Assembly (NCBI RefSeq): GCF_008919445.1
Contig: NZ_VSLG01000009.1
Coordinates: forward strand, 1-64,000
DNA: 64,000 nucleotides
Reading direction: 5' to 3'
Source of the DNA: Serinicoccus kebangsaanensis
Lineage (GTDB): Bacteria; Actinomycetota; Actinomycetes; Actinomycetales; Dermatophilaceae
Below the pieces are notes generated by a model. That model searched no databases, had not been told where the DNA came from, and saw only the letters and a list, made by a program, of their open reading frames with translations. Position numbers and translations under genes: made by a program. The first letter of the stretch is position 1; each line of letters begins with the position of its first letter. Shown here piece after piece: positions 20,632-30,086 of this stretch.

Positions 20632-22614
20632 GTGTCTGTGCACGACCTGAGTCATGGTCTGGCCTCGGTCAGCCTGGCCCTCGCCGACGACCCGGGCGGT
20701 CTCGGCGCGACCCACGCCACCCAGGCGGAGGGCATCGCCGGCCTCGGCTGGCTGATGATCGCGCTGCCGCTGGCCGGCGCCGCCCTGCTGCTGCTCGGCG
20801 GGCGGATGACCAACAGCTGGGGCCCGGCCCTGGCGACCCTGCTGTCCTGGGCCAGCTTCGCCGTCGGTGTCGCGGTCATCGTCCAGCTGACCGGGCTGCC
20901 CGCGGAGGAGCGCGCGCTGACGGTGCCGCTGTGGGACTGGGTGAGCGTCGGTGACCTGTCGCTGACCGCGGGGCTGCTGCTGGACCCGCTGTCGCTGGCC
21001 TTCGTCATGCTCATCACCTTCGTCGGCAGCCTGATCCACGTCTACTCCCTGGGCTACATGGAGCACGACCCGGACAAGCGGCGGTTCTTCGCCTACCTCA
21101 ACCTCTTCGTCGCGGCGATGCTCATCCTCGTCCTCGCCGACTCCTACCTGCTGCTGTTCGTCGGGTGGGAGGGCGTCGGCCTGGCGTCCTACCTGCTCAT
21201 CGGCTTCTGGAACTGGAACCCGGAGTATGCCGCCGCCGCCAACAAGGCGTTCGTGGTCAACCGGGTCGGTGACGTCGGGCTGATCACGGCGATGGCGATC
21301 ATGCTGGCCACCTTCGGTGCTCTCGACTTCGCCACCGTGCACGGCAACGCCGGGGGAGCGGGCGACCTGACCCTGACGCTGATCGGCCTGGCGTTGCTGC
21401 TCGGCGCCTGCGGCAAGTCGGCGCAGTTCCCGCTGCAGAGCTGGCTGGGCGACGCGATGGCCGGCCCGACCCCGGTCTCGGCGCTGATCCACGCGGCGAC
21501 CATGGTCACCGCCGGTGTCTACCTCATCGCCCGGAGCCAGGCGATCTACGACCTCACCCCGGACGCCCGCCTGGTGGTCGCGATCGTCGGCGCGCTCACG
21601 CTGCTCTACGGCGCGATCGTCGGCTGCGCCAAGGACGACATCAAGAAGGCCCTCGCCGCCTCGACGATGTCCCAGATCGGCTACATGATGCTGGCCGTCG
21701 GCCTCGGCCCGGTCGGTTACCTCTACGCGATCTTCCACCTGGTCACGCACGGCTTCTTCAAGGCCAACATGTTCCTCGGCGCCGGGTCGGTCATGCACGC
21801 CATGGACAACCGGGTCGACATGCGCCGGTTCGGCGCGCTGCGCACCGACATCAAGATCACCTTCGTGACCTTCGCGGCCGGCTGGCTGGCGATCATCGGC
21901 TTCCCGTTCACCGCCGGGTGGTTCTCCAAGGACTACATCATCGAGACCGCCTTCACGATGGAGGGCTGGCAGGGCTGGGTCTTCGGCGGTGTCGCGCTGC
22001 TGGGTGCCGGGATCACCGCGTTCTACATGTCGCGGCTGTTCTTCATGACCTTCTTCGGCACGGCGCGGTGGCACGACGACGCGCACCCGCACGAGTCGCC
22101 GCTGGTGATGACCGTGCCGATGATGGTGCTCGCGCTGGGGTCGCTGGTCCTCGGCGCCGTGCTCTACCCGACCGGGATCATCACCGGCTGGCTGGAGCCG
22201 GTCTTCGGCCACGCCGAGCACGGTGAGCCGCTCATCCCGGTGCTCGCGATCCAGATCTCCGCCTTCGTGCTCATGGTGGTCGGCGCCGGCCTGGCGTGGA
22301 TGATGTATGCCCGTCGCGACGTCCCGGAGACCGCTCCCGAGGCGAGCCTGGTCACCGTGGCGGCGCGCCGAGACCTGTTCCAGGACGACGTCAACGACGC
22401 GATCTTCACCGGCCCGACGATGGCGCTGGCCCGCACCGCGGTCGACGCCGACGCCACCCTCGTGGAGGGCGGAGTCACCGGAGGCACCACCGGCGGCCTG
22501 AACGCCGTCTCCGGCATGCTGCGCCGCGCGCAGAACGGTTTCGTCCGCTCCTATGCCCTGACGATGCTCCTGGGCGTCGTCGCGATCCTCGGCGCAGTCT
22601 GGGTGATGCAGTGA
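20632..22614 (+). CDS. nuoL: NADH-quinone oxidoreductase subunit L
   Basis: Distal antiporter-like proton pump subunit, 660 residues with about 16 helices. The antiporter-family core is clear: LLLFVGWEGVGLASYLLIGFW with the channel Glu, CGKSAQFPLQSWLGDAMAGPTPVSALIHAATMVTAGVYL, KDDIKKALAASTMSQIGYM with the broken-helix Lys, and the C-terminal lateral-helix region. The GTG at 20632 has GAGGAG a few nucleotides upstream; the stop overlaps the nuoM ATG. Confidence 0.95.
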   Translation: MSVHDLSHGLASVSLALADDPGGLGATHATQAEGIAGLGWLMIALPLAGAALLLLGGRMTNSWGPALATLLSWASFAVGVAVIVQLTGLPAEERALTVPLWDWVSVGDLSLTAGLLLDPLSLAFVMLITFVGSLIHVYSLGYMEHDPDKRRFFAYLNLFVAAMLILVLADSYLLLFVGWEGVGLASYLLIGFWNWNPEYAAAANKAFVVNRVGDVGLITAMAIMLATFGALDFATVHGNAGGAGDLTLTLIGLALLLGACGKSAQFPLQSWLGDAMAGPTPVSALIHAATMVTAGVYLIARSQAIYDLTPDARLVVAIVGALTLLYGAIVGCAKDDIKKALAASTMSQIGYMMLAVGLGPVGYLYAIFHLVTHGFFKANMFLGAGSVMHAMDNRVDMRRFGALRTDIKITFVTFAAGWLAIIGFPFTAGWFSKDYIIETAFTMEGWQGWVFGGVALLGAGITAFYMSRLFFMTFFGTARWHDDAHPHESPLVMTVPMMVLALGSLVLGAVLYPTGIITGWLEPVFGHAEHGEPLIPVLAIQISAFVLMVVGAGLAWMMYARRDVPETAPEASLVTVAARRDLFQDDVNDAIFTGPTMALARTAVDADATLVEGGVTGGTTGGLNAVSGMLRRAQNGFVRSYALTMLLGVVAILGAVWVMQ

Positions 22615-24167
22615 TGAACTTTCCCTGGTTGACCACCCTGCTCGTGCTGCCGCTCGTCGGCGCCCTCGCGGTGTCCCTGCTGCCCAAGGGCACCGGGCTG
22701 GTCCGTCCGGTGGCCCTCGGGACCGCGCTGCTGACCCTGGCGGTCGGCATCGGGGCCGCCACCCAGTTCCGCTTCGGCGGCACCGGCGAGGGGCAGTTCC
22801 AGCTCACCGAGGTCTACTCCTGGATCCCGCAGTTCGGCGTCTCCTACGCCCTCGGCGTCGACGGCATCTCGCTGTCGATGATCCTGCTCGGGCTGGTCCT
22901 GGTCCCGATCTGCATGATCGCCGCCTGGGACGACGTGCCCGCCGTGGGGCGCCGTCAGCACACCTACTTCGCGTTGATGCTGGCCCTGTCCTCGATGATG
23001 ATCGGCGTCTTCGCCGCGATCGACGTCTTCCTGTTCTACGTCTTCTTCGAGGCGATGCTCATCCCGGTCTACTTCCTGATCGGGGTCTTCGGCGGCACCC
23101 GCCGAGCGAAGGCGGCCACCACCTTCCTGCTCTACTCGCTCGCGGGCGGGCTGATCATGCTGGTCGCGGTGATCGGGGTCTACCTGGCCGGGCCGCGCGG
23201 CACCGACGGCTTCCTGCTGTCCAACCTCACCGGGCTGGACCTGTCGGTGGAGGCGGGCCGCTGGCTCTTCCTCGGCTTCTTCGTCGCGTTCGCGATCAAG
23301 GCGCCGATGTGGCCGGTGCACACCTGGTTGCCGCTGGCCGCCGAGCAGGCCCGTCCCGCCACGTCCGTCCTGCTGGTCGGCGTGCTGGACAAGGTCGGCA
23401 CCTACGGGATGATCCGCTTCTGCCTGGCGCTCTTCCCCGAGGCCAGCCGGTGGGCCACCCCGGCGATCCTCACCCTGGCCCTGATCTCGCTGTTCGTCGG
23501 AGCCTTCCTGGCCATCGGGCAGACGGACATGCTGCGGCTGATCAGCTACACCTCGATCAGCCACTTCGGCTTCATCGTGCTGGGCATCTTCGCGTTCACC
23601 ACGGTCAGCCAGACCGGTGCGACGCTCTACATGGTCAACCACGGCTTCACCACGGCGGGGCTCTTCCTCGTCGCGGGGATGCTCATCGCCCGGCGCGGCT
23701 CGCGGGACCTGCGCGACTTCGGCGGCTGGCAACGCGTCACCCCGCTGGTCGCCGGGGCGCTGCTCGTGTCCGGGCTCTCCGGCCTGGCGCTGCCCGGTCT
23801 GAACTCCTTCGTCAGCGAGTTCCTGGTCATCGTCGGCACCTTCCAGCGGCACCCGTGGCTCGGGATCATCTCCGCGCTGGGCGTGATCCTGGCCGCCGTC
23901 TACATCCTGGTGATGTACCAGAAGGTCGCCACCGGCCCGAAGCCCGAGGGACCCGAGCTCGAGGGCATCACCGACATGAGCGGCCGGGAGAAGTGGGTGG
24001 TCGCCCCGATCATCGCGGCCTTCCTGGTCCTCGGGTTCTACCCCAAGCCGGTGCTGGACCTGCTCGAGCCCGCCGTCGAGCAGAGCATGCAGACCGTCGG
24101 CGTCAGCGACCCGGCCACGGTCGTGGATACCTCTGCCAACCACTCGACCGAGGGGAGTGACCACTGA
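22614..24167 (+). CDS. nuoM: NADH-quinone oxidoreductase subunit M
   Basis: Antiporter-like proton pump subunit, 517 residues. Typical segments are FYVFFEAMLIPVYFLIGVFGG with the key Glu, FAIKAPMWPVHTWLPLAAEQARPATSVLLVGVLDKVGTYGMIRF, and QTDMLRLISYTSISHFGFIVLGI. The ATG at 22614 overlaps the nuoL stop (TGATG). Its own stop overlaps the nuoN ATG. Confidence 0.95.
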   Translation: MNFPWLTTLLVLPLVGALAVSLLPKGTGLVRPVALGTALLTLAVGIGAATQFRFGGTGEGQFQLTEVYSWIPQFGVSYALGVDGISLSMILLGLVLVPICMIAAWDDVPAVGRRQHTYFALMLALSSMMIGVFAAIDVFLFYVFFEAMLIPVYFLIGVFGGTRRAKAATTFLLYSLAGGLIMLVAVIGVYLAGPRGTDGFLLSNLTGLDLSVEAGRWLFLGFFVAFAIKAPMWPVHTWLPLAAEQARPATSVLLVGVLDKVGTYGMIRFCLALFPEASRWATPAILTLALISLFVGAFLAIGQTDMLRLISYTSISHFGFIVLGIFAFTTVSQTGATLYMVNHGFTTAGLFLVAGMLIARRGSRDLRDFGGWQRVTPLVAGALLVSGLSGLALPGLNSFVSEFLVIVGTFQRHPWLGIISALGVILAAVYILVMYQKVATGPKPEGPELEGITDMSGREKWVVAPIIAAFLVLGFYPKPVLDLLEPAVEQSMQTVGVSDPATVVDTSANHSTEGSDH

Positions 24168-25708
24168 TGGGTGGCTCCATGTTCGTCGCGCCCGAGATCA
24201 ACTACGTGGCGCTGCTGCCGATGATCATCGTCTTCGTCGGCGGCCTGGTCGGGGTCACGGTGGAGGGCTTCGCCTCCCGGCGCACGAGGTATGCCGTGCA
24301 GGTGCCTCTCTCGGTCGCGACGCTGGTGCTGGCGCTGGTCGCGCTCATCCTGCTGGGCCAGGACAACCAGGGCCTCACCGCCGCCGACACCGTCGCGCTC
24401 GACGGCGTGGCGCTGACCCTGCAGGGCCTGGTGCTCGTGCTCTCGATCCTCGGCCTGCTCGCGATGAGCGAGCGCTTCGGGGGAGACCAGCCCGACGCCT
24501 TCACCCAGTCCGGGGTCTCGACGCCGGGCTCGGCGGAGGAGACGCTGGCGACCAAGGTGGGGGCGACGACGACCGAGATCTACCCGCTCACCCTGATGTC
24601 GGTCGGCGGCATGATGCTCTTCGTCGCCGCCAACGACCTGCTGCTGCTCTTCGTGGCGCTGGAGATCCTGTCGCTGCCGCTCTACGTCCTCTCGGGGCTG
24701 GCCCGCCGCCGGCGGCTGCTGTCCCAGGAGGCCTCGCTCAAGTACTTCCTCCTCGGCAGCTTCTCCTCGGCCTTCTACCTCTTCGGCGCCGTGCTGCTCT
24801 ACGGCTACGCCGGCTCCATGCGGTTCGCGGACATCGCCGCCGCGATCACCTCTGGCGTGGGCATGGACGGCCTGCTCGTCCCGGGCGTGCTGCTGGTCGC
24901 CGTCGGCCTGCTGTTCAAGGTCGGCGCCGTCCCGTTCCACGCGTGGACGCCCGACGTCTACCAGGGAGCGCCGACGCCGGTGACCGGCTTCATGGCCGCC
25001 TGCACCAAGGTCGCGGCCTTCGGCGCCATGCTGCGGGTGCTCTACGTCGCGGTCGAGGGGGCCCGTCTGGAGTGGCAGCCGGTGATCGCCGTGGTCGCCG
25101 CGCTGTCCATGGTCGTCGGCGCGCTGCTGTCGATCGTGCAGACCGACGTCAAGCGGATCCTGGCCTACTCCTCGATCGCCCACGCGGGGTTCATCCTCAC
25201 CGGTGTCGTCGCGCTGGACGTCGCGGGCGTCTCCAGCACGATGTTCTACCTCGCGACATACGGCTTCATGACCATCCCGGCCTTCGCGATCGTGGCCCTG
25301 GTCCGCAGCGCCGGCACCGAGGCCACCCTCGTCGACCAGTGGGCCGGGCTGGGCCGTCGCTCGCCGTGGATCGCCGCCTGCTTCACCTTCCTGCTCATGG
25401 CCCTCGCGGGCATCCCGCTCACCTCCGGATTCACCGGCAAGTTCGCGGTCTTCTCCGCCGCCGTGAGTCAGGGCTGGGCGTGGCTGGCCGTCATCGGCGT
25501 CCTCGCCAGCGCGGTCACGGCCTACATCTACTTCACCCTGGTGGTGCAGATGTGGCTCGGCGACGAGGCGGGCGACACCGTCGTCGTCCGACCCTCCTGG
25601 ATGACCTCGGTGGCGATCCTCGTGGGGGTCGCGATGACCCTCGCCCTCGGCATCATGCCCTCCCCGGTCCTCGACCTCGCGCAGAGCACCGCGGCGTTCC
25701 TGCGGTGA
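24167..25708 (+). CDS. nuoN: NADH-quinone oxidoreductase subunit N
   Basis: Antiporter-like proton pump subunit and last complex I gene of the operon, 513 residues. Features include LLLFVALEILSLPLYVLSGLARR, LLFKVGAVPFHAWTPDVYQGAPTPVTGFMAACTKVAAFGAML, and QTDVKRILAYSSIAHAGFILTG. An Asp-rich cytoplasmic insertion (GGDQPDAFTQSG) follows the third helix. The GTG of the polyprenyl synthase overlaps its stop. Confidence 0.95.
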   Translation: MGGSMFVAPEINYVALLPMIIVFVGGLVGVTVEGFASRRTRYAVQVPLSVATLVLALVALILLGQDNQGLTAADTVALDGVALTLQGLVLVLSILGLLAMSERFGGDQPDAFTQSGVSTPGSAEETLATKVGATTTEIYPLTLMSVGGMMLFVAANDLLLLFVALEILSLPLYVLSGLARRRRLLSQEASLKYFLLGSFSSAFYLFGAVLLYGYAGSMRFADIAAAITSGVGMDGLLVPGVLLVAVGLLFKVGAVPFHAWTPDVYQGAPTPVTGFMAACTKVAAFGAMLRVLYVAVEGARLEWQPVIAVVAALSMVVGALLSIVQTDVKRILAYSSIAHAGFILTGVVALDVAGVSSTMFYLATYGFMTIPAFAIVALVRSAGTEATLVDQWAGLGRRSPWIAACFTFLLMALAGIPLTSGFTGKFAVFSAAVSQGWAWLAVIGVLASAVTAYIYFTLVVQMWLGDEAGDTVVVRPSWMTSVAILVGVAMTLALGIMPSPVLDLAQSTAAFLR

Positions 25709-26703
25709 GCCCGGCCAGCATCCCGGGCGCCGACGAGGAGCTGACCGCACGCCTCGAGGCCGGCCTGGCCGGGGTGGCCGGACGGCTCGAGCAGGTCGTC
25801 GACCACGACGACCCGTTCATCGCCGAGGCCGCCCATCACCTCGCCCGGGCGGGAGGCAAGGGCTTCCGCCCGCTGCTGACGCTGCTGGCCAGCGAGGTCG
25901 GCACCGGGTGGGACGAGCAGGTGGTGGACGCGGCGGTCGCCGTGGAGCTGACCCACCTCGCCTCGCTCTACCACGACGACGTCATGGACGAGGCCGACCT
26001 GCGGCGCGGTGTCGAGAGCGCCAACGCCCGCTACGGCAACTCCACCGCGATCCTGGTCGGCGACCTGCTCTTCGGCACCGCCTCCTCGGTCGTCGCCGGG
26101 CTCGGCCCGGAGGCGGTGAAGATCCAGGCCGACACCTTCATCCGGCTGTGCGCCGGGCAGATCCGCGACGACCGGCAGGCGGACGCCCACCTCGGCAGCG
26201 GCGACGCGGTCGCGGCATACCTGTCGATCCTGGCCGACAAGACCGGCGCGCTCATCGCCACCGCCGCCCGCTACGGCGCGATGTTCGGTGGCTGCGACGA
26301 GGCGGCGGTCCGCACGCTCACCGCCTACGGCGAGAAAATCGGTGTCGTCTTCCAGCTGGCCGACGACCTGCTGGACGTGGCCTCTGAGGCCGAGGCCTCC
26401 GGCAAGACGCCGGGCACCGACCTGCGGGAGGGCAAGGCCACGCTCCCGGTGCTGTATGCCCGGGGCAGCAGCGACCCTGCCGACGCCCGGCTGCTGGAGC
26501 TCACCCGCGGACCGATCGACGACCCGGACGAGCTCGCCGAGGCCCTGACGCTGCTGCGCGCCCACCCGGCGATGGACGAGGCCCGCGGCCACACCGCGCG
26601 CGTGGCCGCGCAGGCCCGGGCGCTGCTCGACGACCTGCCGCCCGCCCCCGCCGTCGCGGCGCTGCGGGCCCTCGTCGACGGCGTCGCCGACCGCTCCCGC
26701 TGA
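25705..26703 (+). CDS. polyprenyl diphosphate synthase
   Basis: A 332-residue trans-isoprenyl chain-elongating enzyme that condenses isopentenyl diphosphate onto an allylic primer, using Mg2+. The first Asp-rich motif is DDVMD (91-95), preceded by LASLYH and followed by RRG. The second is DDLLD (220-224). GGKGFRPLL near residue 50 binds the diphosphate. Small residues at the positions before the first motif suggest a long-chain product, which fits the side chain of menaquinone; product length cannot be fixed by eye. It is translationally coupled to nuoN by a GTGA overlap, tying quinone tail synthesis to complex I expression. Confidence 0.88.
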   Translation: MSPASIPGADEELTARLEAGLAGVAGRLEQVVDHDDPFIAEAAHHLARAGGKGFRPLLTLLASEVGTGWDEQVVDAAVAVELTHLASLYHDDVMDEADLRRGVESANARYGNSTAILVGDLLFGTASSVVAGLGPEAVKIQADTFIRLCAGQIRDDRQADAHLGSGDAVAAYLSILADKTGALIATAARYGAMFGGCDEAAVRTLTAYGEKIGVVFQLADDLLDVASEAEASGKTPGTDLREGKATLPVLYARGSSDPADARLLELTRGPIDDPDELAEALTLLRAHPAMDEARGHTARVAAQARALLDDLPPAPAVAALRALVDGVADRSR

Positions 26704-26747
26704 CCAACCCACCCCGGCCCACCCACCCGGCCCCATCCCACCCGCCT

Positions 26748-26800
26748 CGGGACCGAACCACCCCCGCGGGACCGAACCACCACCTCGGGACCAACGTCGG
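26748..26800. repeat. three short direct repeats CGGGACC(GAACCACC)
   Basis: CGGGACCGAACCACC occurs twice and a shortened CGGGACCAAC a third time, within the 100-nt C-rich spacer after the polyprenyl synthase stop. They lie directly before the perfect hairpin. Function unknown. Confidence 0.5.
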
Positions 26801-26802
26801 GT

Positions 26803-26846
26803 TAGCACAACCGTCATCGGCGAACTTCCCGATGACGGTTGTGCTA
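26803..26846. terminator. 18-bp perfect hairpin, bidirectional terminator
   Basis: TAGCACAACCGTCATCGG (26803-26820) is followed by an 8-nt loop and its exact reverse complement at 26829-26846. It sits between the convergent nuo/polyprenyl-synthase operon and the PhoX-like gene. It is the most stable simple hairpin seen in the window and ends both transcripts in all likelihood, though there is no U-tract. Confidence 0.75.
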
Positions 26847-26920
26847 TGCCGTGGTCAGTCCCAGGGGGAGGGGTGCGGGGGGAGGGGTGGGACGAGGTGC
26901 GGCCGAGGTATGCCGTCGCC

Positions 26921-28900
26921 TCAGCGCTTGCCCTTGCCCGGGTAGACGTGGGCCACGCCGGGGCGGGGGACGCTGTCGCCGAGGTAGGGGTAGCCGCTCT
27001 GGCCGCCCTCTCCCGGATGCTGCACGCTGACCAGCACCGACCGGTCCTTCCAGGAGATCACCGGCCCGCAGCACTCGGCGCCCGTGGGCACCGACAGGAA
27101 CTGCTGCACCAGGCCCCGGTCGCGCCCCTTCGTCGGCATCCGGAACAGGCCGTCGCAGGTGCCCAGGGTGCCCGGCGCCCCGTCGGTGGAGATCCACAGG
27201 TGCCCCGGCTCGCCGTCGAAGGCCACGTTGTCCGGGCAGCTGATCGGGGTGACCTCGCGCCGGTCGGTCCCGTCGAAGTAGGTGGTGGGGTCGGAGGGGT
27301 CCCCGGCGATCATGACGATCCGCCAGCGGAAGCGCAGGGCCGCCGCGTCGTCCCCGTCCTCGCGCCACTCGATGACGTGGCCGTGCTTGTTGTTGCCCCG
27401 AGGGTTGGGCTCGTCGATCTGACCAGGGGTGCGGGCGGTGTTGTTGGTGAGCGCGACGTAGACCCTGCCCGTGTGCGGATCCGGCTGGACGTCCTCCGGG
27501 CGGTCCATCTTGGTCGGCCCGACCTGGTCCGCGGCCAACCGGGTCCAGGTGCACACCTCGGCCACCGACATACCCGGCACGTGCGACTCGCCGTCCACCA
27601 CCAGCGGCAGCCACTCACCGCTGCCGTCGTAGACGCCGTCCTGGAAGCCGTCGCCGGTGAACCGGGCGACGTAGAGGTCTCCGTCCGCGAGCAGCCGCAG
27701 GTTCCGACGCTTGTCGCCCTCCCGGTAGCGGCGGCGCGAGACGAACTTGTAGACGTAGTCGAAGCGCTCGTCGTCACCCATGTAGGCCACCGCCCGCCCG
27801 TCCTGCGCGAGCCGGATCGTGGCGCCCTCGTGCTTGAACCGTCCCAGCGCCGTGTGCTTGACCGGCGTGGACCCCGGGTCGTCCGGATCGACCTCGACGA
27901 TCCACCCGAAGCGGTTGACCTCGTTCGGCTCGTCGACGACCGAGAAACGCTGGTCGGCCTGCTCCCACCCGCGACCTCCGGAGGTGATGCCGTAGCGGGC
28001 CAGCTTGCCGTCGGGGTCCGGCGCGTCGGTGGAGTTGAAGTACTGGTTGAAGTTCTCCTCGCCGGACAGCACGGTCCCCCAGGGGGTGTCGCCGCCGGCG
28101 CAGTTGTTCAGCGTGCCGAGCACGCGTCGACCCTGCCGGTCCGCCCCGGTGCGCATCCACTCCGCCCCAGCGGCGGGGCCGTCGACGGCGAAGGTGGTCC
28201 ACGCGTGGATCCGTCGGTTGCGGGTGCCCCGCTTGCGGTAGACCCACGGGGACCGGTCGTTCTTGCGGCGCACCTCGACCACGGTCATGCCGTGGGCCGC
28301 CATCTCGATCTCGGCCTGCTCGGCGGTGACCGAGCCGCTCCAGTCGGGGAACATCATCTCGGGGTTGGTGTACTCGTTGTTGAAGACGATGACGCCGCGC
28401 CGTGACCTCCACCCTCGCGTGCCGTCCTGGCGGAGGGTCAGGTAGTCCGCGTTGTAGCCGGCCTGGCCCTTCTGCGCCTCGACCGACTGCTGGTCCACGT
28501 CGAAGCGGGGTGCCCCCGGCTCGACCGGGTCCCCCCAGGAGATCACCGGTGACCAGGTGAAGCCGGAGGGCACCACGAGGTCGTCCACGTCGGCCGGCGT
28601 CGGGCTGATCGACGGGAAGCCACGCCCACCGGCGGTGACCGGCAGCTCCGCCGCTGCCGCGGCCTGCGGCGGGGCCGCCCAGGCGACGCCGGCCAGCGCC
28701 GCCGTCCCACCGGCCAGCACCGAGCGGCGTCGGACCACCGTCTGGACGACGTCGCCGAAGTAGGTGTTGTCGCTGGTGTTGGGCACCGGCTGGAAACAGG
28801 CGTCGCCGCAGCGGTAGTGGCAGGTCGCGGCGCTGCGGCCGCCCGGGTGCGCGGCGAGCAGCGGCAGCAGGCTGCGTCGGGTGGTGGTGGGAGTGGACAC
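26921..28900 (-). CDS. PhoX family (DUF839) Tat-exported phosphatase-like protein
   Basis: A 659-residue secreted protein of the PhoX/DUF839 family; characterised PhoX enzymes are Ca/Fe-dependent alkaline phosphatases. The N-terminus has the family's AAHPGGRSAATCHYRCGDACF segment. A twin-arginine signal follows near residue 57 (VVRRRSVLAGG plus a hydrophobic stretch ending in AWA-A). The catalytic beta-propeller regions include NCAGGDTPWGTVLSGEENFN, RFKHEGATI and MDRPEDVQPDPHTGRVYVALTNN. The GTG at 28900 is chosen because GGAGGATC lies about 6 nt upstream. A -10-like TACGTT at 28971-28966 would give a leader of about 60 nt. No Pho box was recognised. Confidence 0.85.
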   Translation of the reverse strand: MSTPTTTRRSLLPLLAAHPGGRSAATCHYRCGDACFQPVPNTSDNTYFGDVVQTVVRRRSVLAGGTAALAGVAWAAPPQAAAAAELPVTAGGRGFPSISPTPADVDDLVVPSGFTWSPVISWGDPVEPGAPRFDVDQQSVEAQKGQAGYNADYLTLRQDGTRGWRSRRGVIVFNNEYTNPEMMFPDWSGSVTAEQAEIEMAAHGMTVVEVRRKNDRSPWVYRKRGTRNRRIHAWTTFAVDGPAAGAEWMRTGADRQGRRVLGTLNNCAGGDTPWGTVLSGEENFNQYFNSTDAPDPDGKLARYGITSGGRGWEQADQRFSVVDEPNEVNRFGWIVEVDPDDPGSTPVKHTALGRFKHEGATIRLAQDGRAVAYMGDDERFDYVYKFVSRRRYREGDKRRNLRLLADGDLYVARFTGDGFQDGVYDGSGEWLPLVVDGESHVPGMSVAEVCTWTRLAADQVGPTKMDRPEDVQPDPHTGRVYVALTNNTARTPGQIDEPNPRGNNKHGHVIEWREDGDDAAALRFRWRIVMIAGDPSDPTTYFDGTDRREVTPISCPDNVAFDGEPGHLWISTDGAPGTLGTCDGLFRMPTKGRDRGLVQQFLSVPTGAECCGPVISWKDRSVLVSVQHPGEGGQSGYPYLGDSVPRPGVAHVYPGKGKR

Positions 28901-29055
28901 GTCGATCCTCCATGCGTTTCTGGTGACCCCTGGCGCCGCTCGGGACGAGTCGCGCCGTCGCATCGAACGTAGGCGGGTGAGGCGGCCAGGTGGGAGACGC
29001 CCGGGTGAATCGTTCGCGTCGGCTCGGCGACGGGTCGCGAAACGGCAGGACCGCA

Positions 29056-29061
29056 TACGCT
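29056..29061 (+). promoter_or_regulatory. possible -10 of the DUF1648-like gene
   Basis: TACGCT lies 32 nt before the GTG at 29094 and would leave a leader of about 26 nt that contains AAGGAG at 29080-29085. No clear -35. Confidence 0.3.
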
Positions 29062-29093
29062 GGGGCTCCGACGAGCGCGAAGGAGACGTCAGG

Positions 29094-30086
29094 GTGCGAC
29101 GCATGCTGGCCGGACTGTGGGCCATGCTGCCGCTGGCTGTGCTGCTGGTGAGCCTGAGCGTGCTGCCGACCCCCGACCGGGTCCCCACCCACTGGTCGGG
29201 GCGGGTGCCGGACGCCTTCGCCAGCGGACCCGGCTTCCTCTCCGGGGTCCTCGCCACGCCGGTGATCTGCACGGTGGTCGCGGCGTTCGTCGCGATCGCC
29301 CGCCGCGTCGTGCCGCCCAGCTGGTGCCGGTGGGTCCTCGCGGCCGTCGCCGCCGTGGGGTGGGGGGCGGCGCTGCTCTGGCTGGTGACGACCTGGCGGG
29401 TCGGGCTCGACGGTCCCGAGGGGGTGCGCGAGTGGTGGCCGCTGCTGGCGATCGCCGGGGCGCTGCTCGCCGGGGTCGTGGGGTATGCCGTGCACGGCCG
29501 CCGGCTCCCGAGCACGGAGGAGCTGGCCGACCTCGTCCCGGAACGCTCCCGGGTGCGTCCCGCGCGGGCGAGCGGCCCGGTGGAGCCGTGGAGCTCGGAC
29601 GTGTCCTCCCGGACCCTGCAGGTCCTGGGCTGGGGGCTGCTCGTCGTCCTGGCGGGCGTGGCGGTGGTCGTGGGACTGGTGGGGGAGAGCGTGGCCCTGC
29701 TGCTCGTCGTCCTGCTGACCGGGCTGGTGGCCGGCGGGCTGGCGCTGCTGTGGTCGGCGATCCGGGTCGAGGTGGACGAGGGTGGTCTGCGGGTGCGTTC
29801 GCGGGTGCTGCCCTGGGTGATCAGCAGGGTGCCGGTGGACCAGGTGGTCGGGGCGGACGTGCAGGAGCTGGACCCGATGCGGTGGGGTGGCGTCGGGCTG
29901 CGGGCACTACCGGACCGGACCGCCTACATCGTCGGCGCGGCCGGCGGTGTCGGGATCGTGGTCTACCAGCGCGACGGGCGCCGGCTCGCGCTGCAGATCA
30001 CCGAGGGTGACCACATCGCGCGTGCCGGCGCCCGGACGCTGCTGGAGGCCGCCGGTCAGCGGCTGACCGACGACTCCGTCTGGTGA
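29094..30086 (+). CDS. membrane protein with N-terminal DUF1648-like domain
   Basis: A 330-residue integral membrane protein of unknown function. The N-terminal helix is followed by LPTPDRVPTHWSGRVPDAF, which resembles the DUF1648 signature (P-x-H-W-x-x-x-G/A-x-x-D). There are about six hydrophobic segments and a C-terminal soluble domain that looks like a PH-type bacterial domain (VEVDEGGLRVRSRVLPWV...VPVDQVVGADV). The GTG at 29094 has AAGGAG 8 nt upstream. Its 3' end overlaps the convergent MMPL gene by 31 bp. DUF1648 proteins include SdpI-like immunity factors, but nothing here points to a toxin partner. Confidence 0.72.
   Translation: MRRMLAGLWAMLPLAVLLVSLSVLPTPDRVPTHWSGRVPDAFASGPGFLSGVLATPVICTVVAAFVAIARRVVPPSWCRWVLAAVAAVGWGAALLWLVTTWRVGLDGPEGVREWWPLLAIAGALLAGVVGYAVHGRRLPSTEELADLVPERSRVRPARASGPVEPWSSDVSSRTLQVLGWGLLVVLAGVAVVVGLVGESVALLLVVLLTGLVAGGLALLWSAIRVEVDEGGLRVRSRVLPWVISRVPVDQVVGADVQELDPMRWGGVGLRALPDRTAYIVGAAGGVGIVVYQRDGRRLALQITEGDHIARAGARTLLEAAGQRLTDDSVW

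Noticed and set aside
26921-29515. 864-codon version of the PhoX-like protein
   Set aside because: The extra N-terminal part runs antisense through the DUF1648-like gene. A GTG with a good ribosome-binding site at 28900 starts the conserved PhoX N-terminus.
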